Source: Leucocoprinus leucothites (lineage: Eukaryota; Basidiomycota; Agaricomycetes; Agaricales; Agaricaceae). From it: a stretch of DNA of 64,000 nt. The position numbers and the translations under genes were made by a program. Below, in pieces: positions 1 through 11,439 of the stretch (position 1 is the first letter of the stretch; every line of letters starts with the position of its first letter). Under the pieces are notes generated by a model. It was not told where the DNA came from. It saw only the letters and a list, made by a program, of their open reading frames with translations, and did no database searches. Location of the stretch: NCBI GenBank assembly GCA_013368445.1, contig JAACJO010000005.1, positions 682,001 through 746,000 on the forward strand, in the 5' to 3' direction.

Positions 1-2
1 TT

Positions 3-824
3 GTAGAACGTTTGGAGGGAGCAAACGCAATTTTTCAGCAAAGCCGTCATAGGAACAAAATTCTGTTTCGCCTTGAGATTCTACAGCAACGGATTGACTA
101 CACCTGCAGAGTCACCGAGATCGATGAGGATGAACGCCCGTTCTCTGAGGACATTGCGATCCTCGAACCCTTCAAATCCACAATATTTCAGGATACCGAT
201 GAGCCTGAGTGCTTGTTCATGGACGATTCCGAGTTTGCTCAGGTCATAATAGGCTGGCACCTCAAACGCAAGGGCTATATTTTGTCATTACTACCACAGG
301 AACTCGTGGAGGATATTCACGGGAATCTAGTTGATGATCCCCTGTCTCTAGAAGTTGCTTACTTTTGTGGAGGTGGTGACACTACAATTCAGTACTACTA
401 TCAGGCTATCTGTCGCGTCCGACAGAGCTTTGGTGCACTGCCAGCCGATGCGCCGAAGGAAATCCAGCTTCTAGGTGCAACCGAATTTCGAAGACCTTGG
501 TATTGGGATCAAGATAGGTGGACCTTTGACATAGACCGATATGTTGTCGCAACGACCATGATGACATACCTCGGTTTGGATCCAAGGTCAACTAGGCCAG
601 GGGATTTTCTAGTCCACTGTGATCGAATTCAACTTCAATGTCTTCAGTGTAAGGCCGGGGAGGAGAGGTGTCTCTGTAATTGCTGGTCAGCGGTAAGTAT
701 CGAATCCTTTCGCGCCAGGGACTATTGTCTCATTGAATTTTGTCAGATCCAACATGAGCTATCATACCATAAAGACAATGCAATCTGGCCCGGAGAACTG
801 AAGTGGCGTATCGACTCCTTGTGA
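3..824 (+). CDS. F-box family protein, copy 1 (5' end beyond window; C-terminal module only)
   Basis: This is the C-terminal half of a paralog of the three F-box genes downstream. The frame is open from base 3, so the N-terminal F-box exon lies outside the window. What is visible is the family's roughly 250-residue C-terminal module: a LEPFKSTIF motif, then RPWYWDQDRW, then a CLQC pair. A 54 bp intron (693-746, gtaagt...cag) leaves the frame open whether spliced or not. Splicing gives a tail starting IQHELSYH, which matches VQHEVKYH and VEHEATCH at the ends of copies 4 and 3 and supports the intron. F-box proteins generally recruit substrates to SCF ubiquitin ligases; the target of this family is unknown. 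It is the only copy on the + strand and shows no break. Confidence 0.75.
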   Translation, partial: VERLEGANAIFQQSRHRNKILFRLEILQQRIDYTCRVTEIDEDERPFSEDIAILEPFKSTIFQDTDEPECLFMDDSEFAQVIIGWHLKRKGYILSLLPQELVEDIHGNLVDDPLSLEVAYFCGGGDTTIQYYYQAICRVRQSFGALPADAPKEIQLLGATEFRRPWYWDQDRWTFDIDRYVVATTMMTYLGLDPRSTRPGDFLVHCDRIQLQCLQCKAGEERCLCNCWSAVSIESFRARDYCLIEFCQIQHELSYHKDNAIWPGELKWRIDSL

Positions 825-1182
825 AGGATGGGAACACAACTCTTTCTACCTTTGCATGCACTCGCTCCGTAGGCGGACGGTCTCTTTTTTGCTTGATCTC
901 TACAATCTTGTACAATACCCCTTGTGCTTCAAGTTGTATACTACTGTACAATACCCACAACATCTGTAAATACCAATACCTGCCCTTTTATGGACAATGC
1001 GAGGAGTACTCGAAATGTCCTCAGCTTAATAAAGAGCTGAAAATATCCCAGCAACAGGTGACTTGATATAGCAAAGTACAAAATTGGAGTTTTGCTGTTG
1101 GGTGGTAAGGGACTCGGGTTAGACAAACACGAAAAAGGCAAGACCTGTTAAAGTACGCCGCCAGATCAAGCGCCGGCGCTCG
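825..1182. other. Intergenic gap between F-box copy 1 and ATG15
   Basis: The gap holds the 3' flank of F-box copy 1 and the upstream region of ATG15. Short open frames on both strands here have no recognisable motif. I see no RNA gene or repeat. Confidence 0.6.
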
Positions 1183-2882
1183 ATGCTCCTTAGACTCGCC
1201 TCCCTCACATGCCCCATCCTCCTCGCAAATGCAGTTGTTGCGCAGCAGATAATATTCGGACTACACCATGATATGGTTTCGGGAATGCCTCTTGATCACC
1301 CTGAAAGCCCCGGATTCTCCTCTGGAATCCCGCAGCCGCTTCAGCCCAGTGATGTAACACTCAGAACTAGACCGACAACGGTGTATCGCCCGAGCTCATT
1401 GACTGCGCTCAGAGATGCACGAATGCGCTCCATGCACCTGGGAGAAAGCCCTGTTGACCCCATAGAATGGGAGGCACAAGAAGTACAGGGACCCGACATT
1501 GAGGATCGACACACGCTGGCACAGTTAGCTCGGATGTCGGGGGATGCCTATGCTCTGCCTGGTATGCCTAATTGGTATGAAGTAGGTCATGCATGGAATC
1601 AGGCAAGTACTCTGCGATGTGGCCTTCACTAGGCTGTCTTATCCATAGTTCATAGAGCTTCCCGTTTGGTTGGGAGGATATTGATGACGGGTTTAGAGGG
1701 CAGGTCTTTCTATCTGGGGACAACTCGACCGTTATTTTATCTATCAAGGGGACTACGTTGAACGGCCCAACCTCGAAGAAGGATAGATTCAATGACAATC
1801 TGTGCGTCAACATCGGCCTAAGCCGCCATCTACTGATTCGTAAACGTACTCTCCAGGTTGTTTTCGTGTTGCTGTGCTCATGTCACTCCTCCCTGGCTTA
1901 TACGTCGGGTTTGCAAGTGCTATGCCAATCGCTACAGATGTGACAATTCCTGTCTCTCCAAAGCTCTCACTGACGACACCTTATTCTATTCAATTGGCAC
2001 TGTAAGCCCGCGTAGTGCTCGAGTCATTCACCCTACTGAGCACGTTGATTCAGAAATTAGTTGACGACCTTCTCGAGATGTACCCAGAAGCCAACATATG
2101 GCTTACAGGTCACTCTCTCGGCGGTGCCCTTGCTTCTCTACTGGGCGCAACTTACGGCTTCCCTGCTGTCGCATTCGAGTCTCCGGGTGAACGAACTGCC
2201 GCCAACCGTTTACACCTGCTGATTCCACCTGCACCTCCAGCAAATTCTGTAAACCTTGTCTCTTCTAGGGACAACCCAAACCATCCTGCATATCCTCACC
2301 TCCCGATAACCCATGTTTACCATACAGCTGATCCAATACCACAAGGTGGTTGCACGGGATTTTTTTCACCTTGCGTACAGGCTGGTTTCGCTCTTGAAAC
2401 GAGATGTCACCTGGGACACAGTGTTGTTTTTGATACTGTGGGGGAGCTGGGTTGGTTCGTTGACGTGAGGACGCATGTGATCAGAGTTGTGATCAATAGA
2501 ATATTGGAGGACTGGAGTGTTGATTGGAGTGACGATGACGGTGACAATAAGGAAATCGACAGAAGGCGCAGCTGGTGGTCCAGGATCAAGAGACGATTGC
2601 TGTGGTGGTTGCGGGGAGAGGATACGAAGGCTCTTCTTGGGGAAAAGAAGCGGAGGGATGTGCCAATGGCAAAAGTGGAGGAAGATTGTGTGGTAAGCCA
2701 CCTTATCTAATGGGCGCAATAGATCGTTACGATAATTTCTTGATTTTTAGGATTGTTATAAGTGGGAATTTGGTGACTTTGAGCTGCCTGACGACGACGG
2801 TGAGAAACCAGACGATGATGATATCCCAGAACCACCAGATCCTAGTATTCGAAGAGCTGAACTTGAGTATCCACAAGATTAA
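1183..2882 (+). CDS. ATG15: Autophagic lipase Atg15 (class 3 phospholipase)
   Basis: Atg15 is the vacuolar lipase that breaks down autophagic bodies and other vesicles delivered to the vacuole. Five exons are inferred: 1183-1602, 1656-1801, 1857-2001, 2054-2692 and 2751-2882, giving 493 residues, close to other fungal Atg15 proteins. The N-terminus is hydrophobic and could be a signal anchor. The LLFSCCCAHV segment is followed by the lipase elbow GHSLGG (from about base 2108), then AVAFESPGER, THVYHTADPIPQG and ETRCHLG. These supply the catalytic Ser, Asp and His of the family. A C-terminal DCVDCYKWEFGDF motif lies across the last intron. Intron 1 appears to be GC-AG (donor gcaagt), since no GT donor restores the SFPFGWED motif. 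The gene lies between F-box copies 1 and 2. Confidence 0.93.
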
Positions 2883-3087
2883 ACAACCATGGTTTACAAT
2901 ATCGTGTACTTGTACTATTCGTGTATTGCAATTTGTACCATGCTTCTTGTCGTCACCTGAACAACCAAACCTACAGAAATGAGAGAGGTAATGAGTAACC
3001 TACGACTGGAAATACATCGCTGAAGAGAAAGTCCTTGGCTAGCGCCCAAAATAATCTATCTAAAATCGTAACGTCCTCTTGGCCTTG

Positions 3088-5825
3088 TCAATTCGGAATT
3101 TTTATAGTACTATGTGTACTCTTAATAGATTGATCCAATCGTTGCTCAAACATCGCCCTTAGTTCGGCTTCCTCTGGTAGGGGTAAATTCTGTGGCGGGG
3201 GCATAGGTAAGTCGATCTCAGAGAGTATGCGAGATGAGAATTGGTGAGAATGGTAACTACGAGGGCCACCAAGTGAGGATGGGTACAGTAGAGAGAAGAA
3301 CTAGCACTCACAACGTCCAATGATCTTGCATGCTCTCTAGATCTGGTAAAATCGAGCTCCCAGGGCATTGTTTGCAAGCAAGGGTCCTTGCTACTTGTGC
3401 TTTTTCCTCCTTGGCACGTATCAGGGCAATATCGTCAGCATCTGTGATCACCTTCCACCTCGCTTCGCTGACTGGCTGAGTAGCTTTCTTCTTTCCTCTG
3501 CGTGAGGGCGTAGGTGGAGCATTGGGATGTCTCCCAAGGTCGTGAAGGATCTAGACAGGCGATGTCAACGTCGGGGGATCAGGACTGAAGAATTTACTGA
3601 CAGCCATTCGCCATTTCATTACTAGCCGACCCTTCTTTGGCTCTGCACATCTCAAGCACTCAAGCCTGCAGTCGAGCTCGTCCATTCTCTCTGCGGTCGC
3701 TTCATCCGGGTTCTCTCCACACTCTTTTACAACCATTTTGGCGATACTTGACGCCTCCTGATCAAATATCAAGTCTTGAGCGTCACATAGCCAAGGTCGG
3801 TAGTGGGATCCGTTAGATAGCATCGCCAAGTGTTCTGGATCGGCATCGCGTCTGTTTGATTGTACGGAGAATGTATGTAGGCATTCATGCGCGAGTACTC
3901 GAGGATAGGAAATTGGCTCAGTACAACCTGGGCATTGGAAGAATGTCGTGGCGAGGTCGAGGACGGTCGGGCTGGCCTTAGCTTTCCCTTTCCCCTTGGC
4001 ATCAGACTCGGACGCTTGAGATGAAAAGGGTGTCAGAGAGATCAAAAATTGGTCCCGTAACCCGTTCCAATTCTCCAAAAAGCGATCAAATTCTCCAAAT
4101 AATTCAAGGTCATTAAGTTTCAGTTCCTCGTCAGCTTCGTTAAGGAGCATAGACTTGAACGGCTCAGAAAGAGCAAAGTCAAGTACTTGAGGGAGTGCAT
4201 CGAGTTGAGACTTGTCCATGCTCCAAGTCACGATCTTTTGTGCGAGGTCGTCACCACGTCGAGCAACGCGATCTTGTTTCTCTTGTTCAAGACGAAGGGC
4301 CTGAACCGCCTCAAGATGATCAATGAGTTCGGGACAGAGGGCTTCCCATGCTTTAGGTAGTGGTGAATTAGTTAACTAGCAAAGAAATTCTAATGTAGGA
4401 CTGACCCCTGTCGGTAAGTGGCTTGGCCACTCTCATTCCCGGAAATGTCCAAAGCTGATGCTCGTTTAGGAGCTCAAGCTCGGCTCCCCAACCTGAAAAT
4501 GAATGCTGTTTAATATCATCGCATTCGACCCTCGGTTTGGTCACCTACCAAGCTCCGTCAGTTTATGCACAATACTGGTCCATTTGATAATTAGCCCGTG
4601 AATAACTCAGATCGCGAGAGTCTAAACTTACAGATCCCGTCTCTTGATTCTCATCTCTTCGAGTTCGTTCTTTCTACCACGTTTCTGCTCCCTCTGCCAT
4701 TGTGCAAATTTCCATTCATCCTGGGTTAGTCGATGGCGTGAATTTTGAGGATATGACCACAGAAAAGTTGCTTCACCTGTCGACGCGCAGACACCCATTT
4801 TCCTCTCTCCTTCATGAAAGTTCTGTATTCTTCACTGTTTGAGTTCATGGAATCCATTTTCGCCTTCAGTTCGTTAAATTCACTTGCAAGAACAAAGGTC
4901 TGATAACCTAGAACAGAGATCAGTTGCTCGAAGAAGATGTCTTCAGGCGAACTAAAGACTTACGGCCATGAACAAACGTTCGCATTATAGGAACCACACT
5001 CCAAAAACGATAAGGAGATGTCAAAGCCGTGAATCTAAGCATTCGGATTAAATTCGCTAGGGGGAAAAGGGATGTTCACATTCACGAACCGGTCACCCTC
5101 CAAACAGTTGGCACATACTCTCAATCTGTGAGGCCAGACGACATGCGAGCCATGAGGAGAATTACACTCCTATGGGCGAAGGTTGTATGAACAGCAGCAC
5201 GGAGATATGAGCTCAAAAACACAGGGGAAAGAGGAGCTAGCGGACCATGCAACGCTTATCAAACAGCAGTCTTGCATATTGTGCAGGGTTGAGATCGGAT
5301 GGACACGGGGGAGGGGGGTGAGGAGATGTGTACAGGTCCTTGAACGCCTGCTCGATCGTTCAAGAAATGCATGATCTGCGATACGAGGAGAAGACGTACT
5401 GCCTCCCAGATGTGCCTCGATGGCTTGCCCATTACGATTGAGTGAAGGGCCTTACTTGCCCAGGAGAGGTGCAAAAGGTCGATAGGATCAAGAGAAATCA
5501 AAATCTCGTAAAGAACGTCCATCGGCATTTCGGTCATAAATTGGAGGTGTCCTCTCCGCCCTTTAACTCGACCGTCAGGGCGTAATATTACAGGCCCTTG
5601 TTCTATGTGTACTCCAGTCTCTTGGCTGATCTTACGTCGCTTTGACGGACTTGGTTTACTCTCGGATGTATGCGAAGTCTGTTGCTTCTTGGTTTGAGTA
5701 GCAAGCGCTGTTACGACTTGAGGAGAGACATCTCGCTGCTTCTTCCGGAGTCGTAGAGAATAACGAGGTGGTATATCCATTGGGAAGGCTGGGGAAGAGG
5801 CTGAGGAAGAGGCAAAATGAGGCAA
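3088..5825 (-). CDS. F-box family protein, copy 2
   Basis: Exon 1 (5400-5825) encodes a basic Ser/Lys-rich N-terminus and an F-box (MPMDVLYEILISLDPIDLL, then LSWASKALHSIVM...WEA). Exon 2 (5246-5347) encodes a proline-rich segment AFKDLYTSPHPPPP ending in NPAQYARLLFDKRCM. Exon 3 encodes ECN...WPHRLRVCANC, so exons 2 and 3 together make a four-Cys zinc-finger-like pair. Middle exons are Arg/Glu-rich. The large exon at 3600-4260 carries the C-terminal module (ALSEPFKSMLL, RPWLCD, LECLRC). After a further splice the tail is longer than in its paralogs and holds another CKQC motif, ending at 3088 after a probable intron. Start at 5825, or MDIPPRYS at 5780. It probably acts as an SCF substrate receptor; the target is unknown. 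Confidence 0.8.
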
Positions 5826-5862
5826 CCTTGGGAGATGGTGGTGAGTGAGAGAATGGCGGGAA

Positions 5863-5870
5863 TATTTATA
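5863..5870 (-). promoter_or_regulatory. TATA-like box of F-box copy 2
   Basis: On the minus strand this reads TATAAATA, 38-45 bases upstream of the first ATG (5825). Transcription starting 25-35 bp downstream would leave a very short leader, so the second in-frame ATG at 5780 is a serious alternative start. Confidence 0.4.
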
Positions 5871-6198
5871 CAGGAACCCAGCCCCATCAAATCATGATGT
5901 CGGGCCCGCACATTTCCTTATCTAGATTAAACCCCGCTCTCCCGCCCAGCGTGGTTGGTGACCATTGAATTATCGCTTGACCAGCGATGACTCACAGGCG
6001 CATCATCGACACCAAGTCATCACATTTCAGATGCGGAATCATTCATCAGAAACAAATAACAGTAATAGGGTCCCTGACAGGTAAACCGAGGGGATAGTAC
6101 AATACGGGGATTACAAGACTCGGAGAGTAGGCGAACACCAGACTATTCTATGAAATTTACTTAAAAGTAATAATTTATCTTGAGGAAAATACGATCAG
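5871..6198. other. Intergenic gap between F-box copies 2 and 3
   Basis: This is AT-rich sequence upstream of copy 2 and downstream of copy 3. I see no conserved open frame, repeat or RNA gene in it. Confidence 0.55.
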
Positions 6199-8499
6199 TT
6201 AATAGTTTTGATTAATCTCCCACTTGAGATGAATGGGGAGCTCAAGAGCGTTGAAATGACATGTGGCCTCATGTTCTACCTGAAGAGCATGCGTTGATCA
6301 GACCAAGACTTCACCCACAAAACGAAACGACACACCGCACCCCTCCATTGACCCACCACTGTGAAGTCGGAGCACTGAAGACACTGGAAGGTCAGAGCCA
6401 GGCTGAGATGATCCATCGCCGATGATGTTGTCTTGAGGGGGTCTCCACCAGCAGCTTTGATTATATTCTTGCTGATTTGGTGGTGCCGATGGTTGAAGAA
6501 AAAGAGATGGCAGTCCCAATTCCACGGTCGTGTGAAGGATTTTTCCAAGAGGTGCAAGTCCTGCGGTTCCTTGTTCGGTATCTGCCCGCCAATGACACGG
6601 TGATCATAAGCGCGTGTATGCGGGTAGGCAAGACTAGGGGTGGGCCCGTCAAAGGAGAAGAAGACCGAAGCTAGCTCAAGTGGCTCGCACTGAGATTCTA
6701 GTATATAGTTCGGTATCAGAGAAAGTAAGAAACGCCTGCGTGACTCGTTCCATCCGGCTATCGATTCAGCTAACTCCTCGTCGCCGCCAACAACCTCAGC
6801 CGTTCTGTCACATTCACCGAATATTCTTGACCGGAAAGGGTCCAGCAGGGCAAGGTCCTCAGCTTCTGGTAAAGGGGCTCCGGAGGTTGAGGGCCTGAGC
6901 TTATTTATCCGTTCCCTGATTGTACTCAGATATTGCAGTAAAACCTCCCGCCGTCTGACTTCGGTATAGGCCAGTTTGAGTTGCTGCAAATAAAGCAGCA
7001 GCTTTTCTTGCAAGCCACCCCATTCTGTAGACACCATTGATATGAGGTATATCCTAACGACCAGGACATCTACTTACCTCGGTCTGTGAGTGGTTTTGAC
7101 TTTGAAAACCCAGGAAGGCTAGAGATCTTCCCGTTGTTCATCTTTCTGATATCGGATTCTTCCCAACCTGCGTATATGTCCCATTAGAAACGGAAGTTCG
7201 GATGCACATGATATGTATACCTAGCATCTCCAGTCGCCTTAAAATTCTACATGAAATGTGAGTTAGATCACGAACTTCCAGGCACTGCGGTTTGTGACAT
7301 ACGAGGCTTCTCTTTCCGCACGAGTGCGTTTCAGATCGTCTTTGTGCTGGCTCTTTCGAATCGCCTTCCAGATCCTATACGTTGCTCCCACCTATCGTTA
7401 TATGATGTTCGTCTTAGGTCATTTCAATTGCATAAATGTGGCTGCTCACATCGGCTTTGGTAGCATATGTTTGATTCCACTCTTCTTTCAATGATAAGAG
7501 TTCCTCATCTCGACCCAATGAAGTCAGGGCGTTGACCCTGGCTTCGACATATTCGTACTCCGATTTTTTAACAAAGATCTCGTAGTCTGGAAAGAATCTC
7601 AGAAAGAGACAACACATAGAATGTGAAGTACGAACTTGCGCCAAAAATCCGAGTCAGTACCCAGTTGGAGGAAATGGGGAAGGTGCATCGGTAGGGTAAA
7701 AAGCTACAGAGGGATTTCAGCAGGCAAGCAAAATTGACGATAATAAGGACACAAACCTCCCTGAATTGCAAAGGCATCCCTGACACACTCTAATCCTCAT
7801 TTCCCAAGAATCATAGGCTGCGGGAGCTGTTTCGCAAATCTTGCGTGGTATTATGATTTGGATGTTGGAAATTTTATTATATATAAAAACTCACCATGCA
7901 CTTTGTTCCAAATATGAACCTTGTATATTGGGCGAGATTCAAGTCCTTTGGATACGGAGGAGGAGGATTATTTGATGAGTCCAATCGTTCAAACGCCTGT
8001 ATACCCTCCTCAATGAGCATCAACTATCAAATTCTCCCAAGTAAATGCACCTTACCTCTTCCCAAAGGTACCTTCCTGTCTTTCCCATTATAATATCATT
8101 TAGCGTTTTGCTCGCCCAGGAGAGTGTCAGCAAGTCAATAGGCTGAAGACACCCAAGTATTTCAAAGAGAACGTCGAGAGGAACTTGAGTTATCATCTTC
8201 AAATGTCCCCTCCGCCCTCGCGTGCGGCGGTTTGTGTCGGAAGGCTGAATTACGGTGTGAATGTCCTGGGAGCCCGTGGTTAGTGGTTGATGACACGTCT
8301 TGCGCCTCTTGGACTGCCTCAGGCATTCATTGTCCTTGGTAAAATCTCGATTAATGATGACAGGAGTTGGCTCGAGAGAAAGGGACGAGCTGGAGGTTGG
8401 GATTTTCGGCGATGAACTTGAGGTCCCTTCTTGCAGCCTGGGAGTTGTGGTGTATATCGGTGAAGAGGGACCAGGTGAGCCGCCAGGGCGGTCAGCCAT
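6199..8499 (-). CDS. F-box family protein, copy 3
   Basis: The start is MADRPGGSPG at 8499. Exon 1 (8056-8499) carries a Ser/Pro-rich leader, a basic SKRRKT patch and the F-box (QVPLDVLFEILGCLQPIDLL, then LSWASKTLNDIIM...WEE). The next exon (7895-7996) gives AFERLDSSNNPPPP and NLAQYTRFIFGTKCM. A small exon follows with WEMRIRVCQGC, lacking the second Cys seen in copy 2. Further exons are Lys/Arg/Glu-rich, including the PLTDR motif. The main C-terminal exon (about 6350-7037) has LLDPFRSRIF, RPWNWD and FQCLQC. A final splice near 6276 joins to VEHEATCH and ends with TAA at 6199; the alignment with copy 1 (LKWRI versus LKWEI) supports this end over the in-frame TAG at 6276. No break was found. 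Confidence 0.8.
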
Positions 8500-8885
8500 T
8501 CTTAGATTGAAGTGCTGTTGTCGGCAACCGAAATTAATGAATGGTCGATGACCACGTTGTGTTGAAAGACATGATGGTGACCCACAGAGTCAAAGTGCTG
8601 AGTCAAGGAACAAATAACAGTCGGTACCGAGCCTGCAACCAGTAGCCTCGTGTTGCTCGTGACGTGAATGGTCCAAGAACACGAGGCTTAGCGCTCTAGC
8701 CTATCATTACGCTTTTATCCTAATATGGTCGTCTTCGCCAGCTGATAAATATGTAGCTTCAAGGAATCAAGGGAGGAATACTGTATACATGCTAGTTTTG
8801 CATCTGCTTGACACGGCTACTTGGATAAGATTCAAATATCACAACCTTTAAACTGTGCTCTTATAACGAGCTCAAGTTCGAGAAG
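8500..8885. other. Intergenic gap between F-box copies 3 and 4
   Basis: This holds the promoter side of copy 3 and the 3' flank of the copy 4 pseudogene. I see no gene, repeat or RNA. Confidence 0.55.
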
Positions 8886-11140
8886 CTAGCCATCTTCCTC
8901 AACTCCCTCTACCCAACTCCATTTATTCTCGACAGGGACTGAGGGTGTGCTATGGTACTTCACTTCGTGTTGAACCTGACATAGTGTGAGAGACGATGGA
9001 GAGAACAGGTAGGATCAAGACTCACAGCAACTGATAACCGCATGAAAGCCTGTCGTGATCCCCTGCAGCGGAGGCATCGAAATTTGAAGTTCTCCATCTC
9101 GGCGATGGAAGAGGACATTGAGTCCATTCCAACAAACGCCATCACTTCCTGGGCTATTGCACAAGCCTCTGGGTCAAACCTGTATCTGTCAGAATCCCAG
9201 AGCCAGGGGTTTGAGGTCCACAGATCATCTATTGAAGAGATGATGTCAAAATGCTCTGGTTCACCGACAGGCTTGTATACATGTCTACTTGACCGCCATC
9301 CGCAAAATTGGTGCAAGTCAACAGGGTGAGAACCCCTAGCAACCCCTCGGAAAAAGAGGACAGCAAGAGGCCGCAGCCGGGAGTTGGCTTTCATAGGAGC
9401 GGCGATATTGTCTGGGAGTAGTGATATCACAAGTTCGTCTCGAGCTTTGGTCCACTCTTCACTGACACGATTCATCACGGCTTGACTCAGTTCCTGTTCA
9501 TTTAACTCCTTTTCATGGGAAATGAAGATAGCCGTTTTGAGTGGTTCATAGACGGCAAGATCGACCGGCCGCGGCTGGAGAGCCACATCGTTGTATCCAT
9601 TTTTTGAAGTGAACTGATACCAAATCCGTCCGACGTCATTCCATCTGTTTTGTATCTTGCGCTTTTCCTCTTGCAAATTATATTCAGCCTTGAGCTTGTC
9701 CAGCTGTTTCAAGAGTCAAGGACGAAGATGATTCCATTCTTTCAAGCCGAAATATTCAGGACAAGACATATCAAATGGCCTAAGTAGCTCCATACCTTTG
9801 TCTCTGAGTTTCTTCGGCTCCGCAAAACCCACCAAACCATCCAGTCCATCATGCTCGCTTGTAAAACAGCGGATCTCAGGTTCTGTCCAACCCGTCATAA
9901 ACCATGAACATATTGAGATGATCCTCGGAGGAAGCCAACACAACTTACCGACTTCCTCTAGCTTCTCCGGGATTCTGAGGTTTTCGTTAATAGCTGAAAT
10001 ATCGGGTGCCAAGACATGAACCACATACAAAGACTGTCTTTCCGATCATAACCGCCACTGAATTGCTCTCTTTTCTTCAAGAAACCGACGTTCCCATTTC
10101 TCGAAAAGAGAGGCGTCCTTTTCGAGTAGTGTCAGCCAATCCTCCAAAATGCAACACCCCCAAGGCCTGCATTACCTTTAACCTATCAAGCCGGCGTTGA
10201 AGTTTTTCTCCAAAGAAGATTTCGTGCTCCGGTTTTCCAGCTAGTTTTTGGTCCATATCAAGTAACTCTGAATAATCGCCGCGACGACAATAATATTTAT
10301 TGCCTACCCCAAAGTTAGATGGGAGCCAAAGCACCAGCGAGTAGAGAACCAGACTGACATTTCTTTACACAAAGCAGATAAGCGAGGGACTCGTCGCTGT
10401 GAGCTATTGAAATAAAGCTTAAGGGGGTTCAGAAAATCGCCCATGAGTTTCAAAATGAGAGATGTGCCGCTTAGAAGTGATGCAAGTTTCGCAAAACGCG
10501 AGCGCATAGGCCACGAAGACCATCGAGCGACTCTCGTCCCGCACTCCTAGAGTATGATAACACGATGAGATCAATTATACAGGAGAGTCTGGCCATTTGC
10601 ATACCATGCAATCCTCGATGAATCAAAATCGAGCATACTGGGCAGGATGAAGGTCGTCAGGGCAGCGAGGAGGCGGCTTCGCCGACGCATAAAGTTTTTG
10701 AAACGCCTAGCAGACTGATTAATCCCAGATTCAGATTCATGAAAGTACTATGCTGTCCAAACCTCTTCCCATATATACTTCGCCGACTTCTCCATTATCA
10801 CTCGACGTAGGTCCTTGCTCGCCCAGGACAAGTTGAGGAGGTCAAGAATGTCTAACCCACGGAAAGTCTCGTGTAATATATCAAGGGGAAACTCAGTAAT
10901 CAGTTGGAAGCACCCTCGACGCGCTTTGGCACGTCTATTAGTTGAAGCTGCATTTTGGGCTTGTGTGGCGCTTTCGGTCTCAGACCAGGTTTCTAATTGA
11001 GCAGCCGTGGTTCCTGTGGTCTTCATGCGCTTTAGCTTCTTCTTTTTCGATGCTCCCTCAGTTTGTGCAACAGCGGGTGGGCTTGATTCATTGACTATTC
11101 TGGTTGACCGACGAGTACCAGAGGACATAATCACAGGCAA
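8886..11140 (-). pseudogene. F-box family, copy 4, with two in-frame stops and a frameshift
   Basis: The architecture matches copies 2 and 3. The start exon (from 11140, or MSSGTRRS at 11128) has a Lys-rich leader and an F-box (EFPLDILHETFRGLDILDLL, LSWASKDLRRVIM...WEE). A second exon reads AFQKLYASAKPPPR...PAQYARF, and then a TGA stop (10623-10625) falls where the paralogs have Leu or Phe. The next exon reads ECG...WPMRSRF but loses frame in a T4 run (10493-10496). The expected CETC zinc pair appears one base out of register. A further TGA (9716-9718) sits exactly where the open C-terminal module (8960-9712; AVYEPLKTAIF, NPWLWD, FRCLRC) should join its upstream exon. The tail after the last intron is VQHEVKYH, ending at 8886. 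The C-terminal frame is still clean, so decay looks recent. Assembly errors remain possible but would have to be three. Confidence 0.8.
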
Positions 11141-11439
11141 AGTGGGGTGAAAAGAATAAATTGGTTTCGCTAAGTCACGACTGCGCGAGGAAGCAAAGGA
11201 ATGATGGCTACAAACGAATCCTCACGAGTAGCCCCCACGCCGTTCCTAGCTGGGTAGGTCGTGGTTTTGAGTCAGGATGGCACAAGTTGCGCGACCTGGA
11301 AGGCTCAAGCTTAAGTAGTTCGCAAATACAAGCAAGTACAAATACATTAACTGATTCGGAGCAGCGGTCCGAGGTGGCATGTGGGGTTTTGTCCTTAGCC
11401 TTAGTAGTTCCCTCGAAGTGGATTGAAAATGGAGGTCAT

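Noticed and set aside
10623..10625. TGA in F-box copy 4 as a recoded or readthrough codon
   Set aside because: A frameshift and a second TGA lie in the same gene and no paralog has TGA at these places, so decay is the simpler reading.
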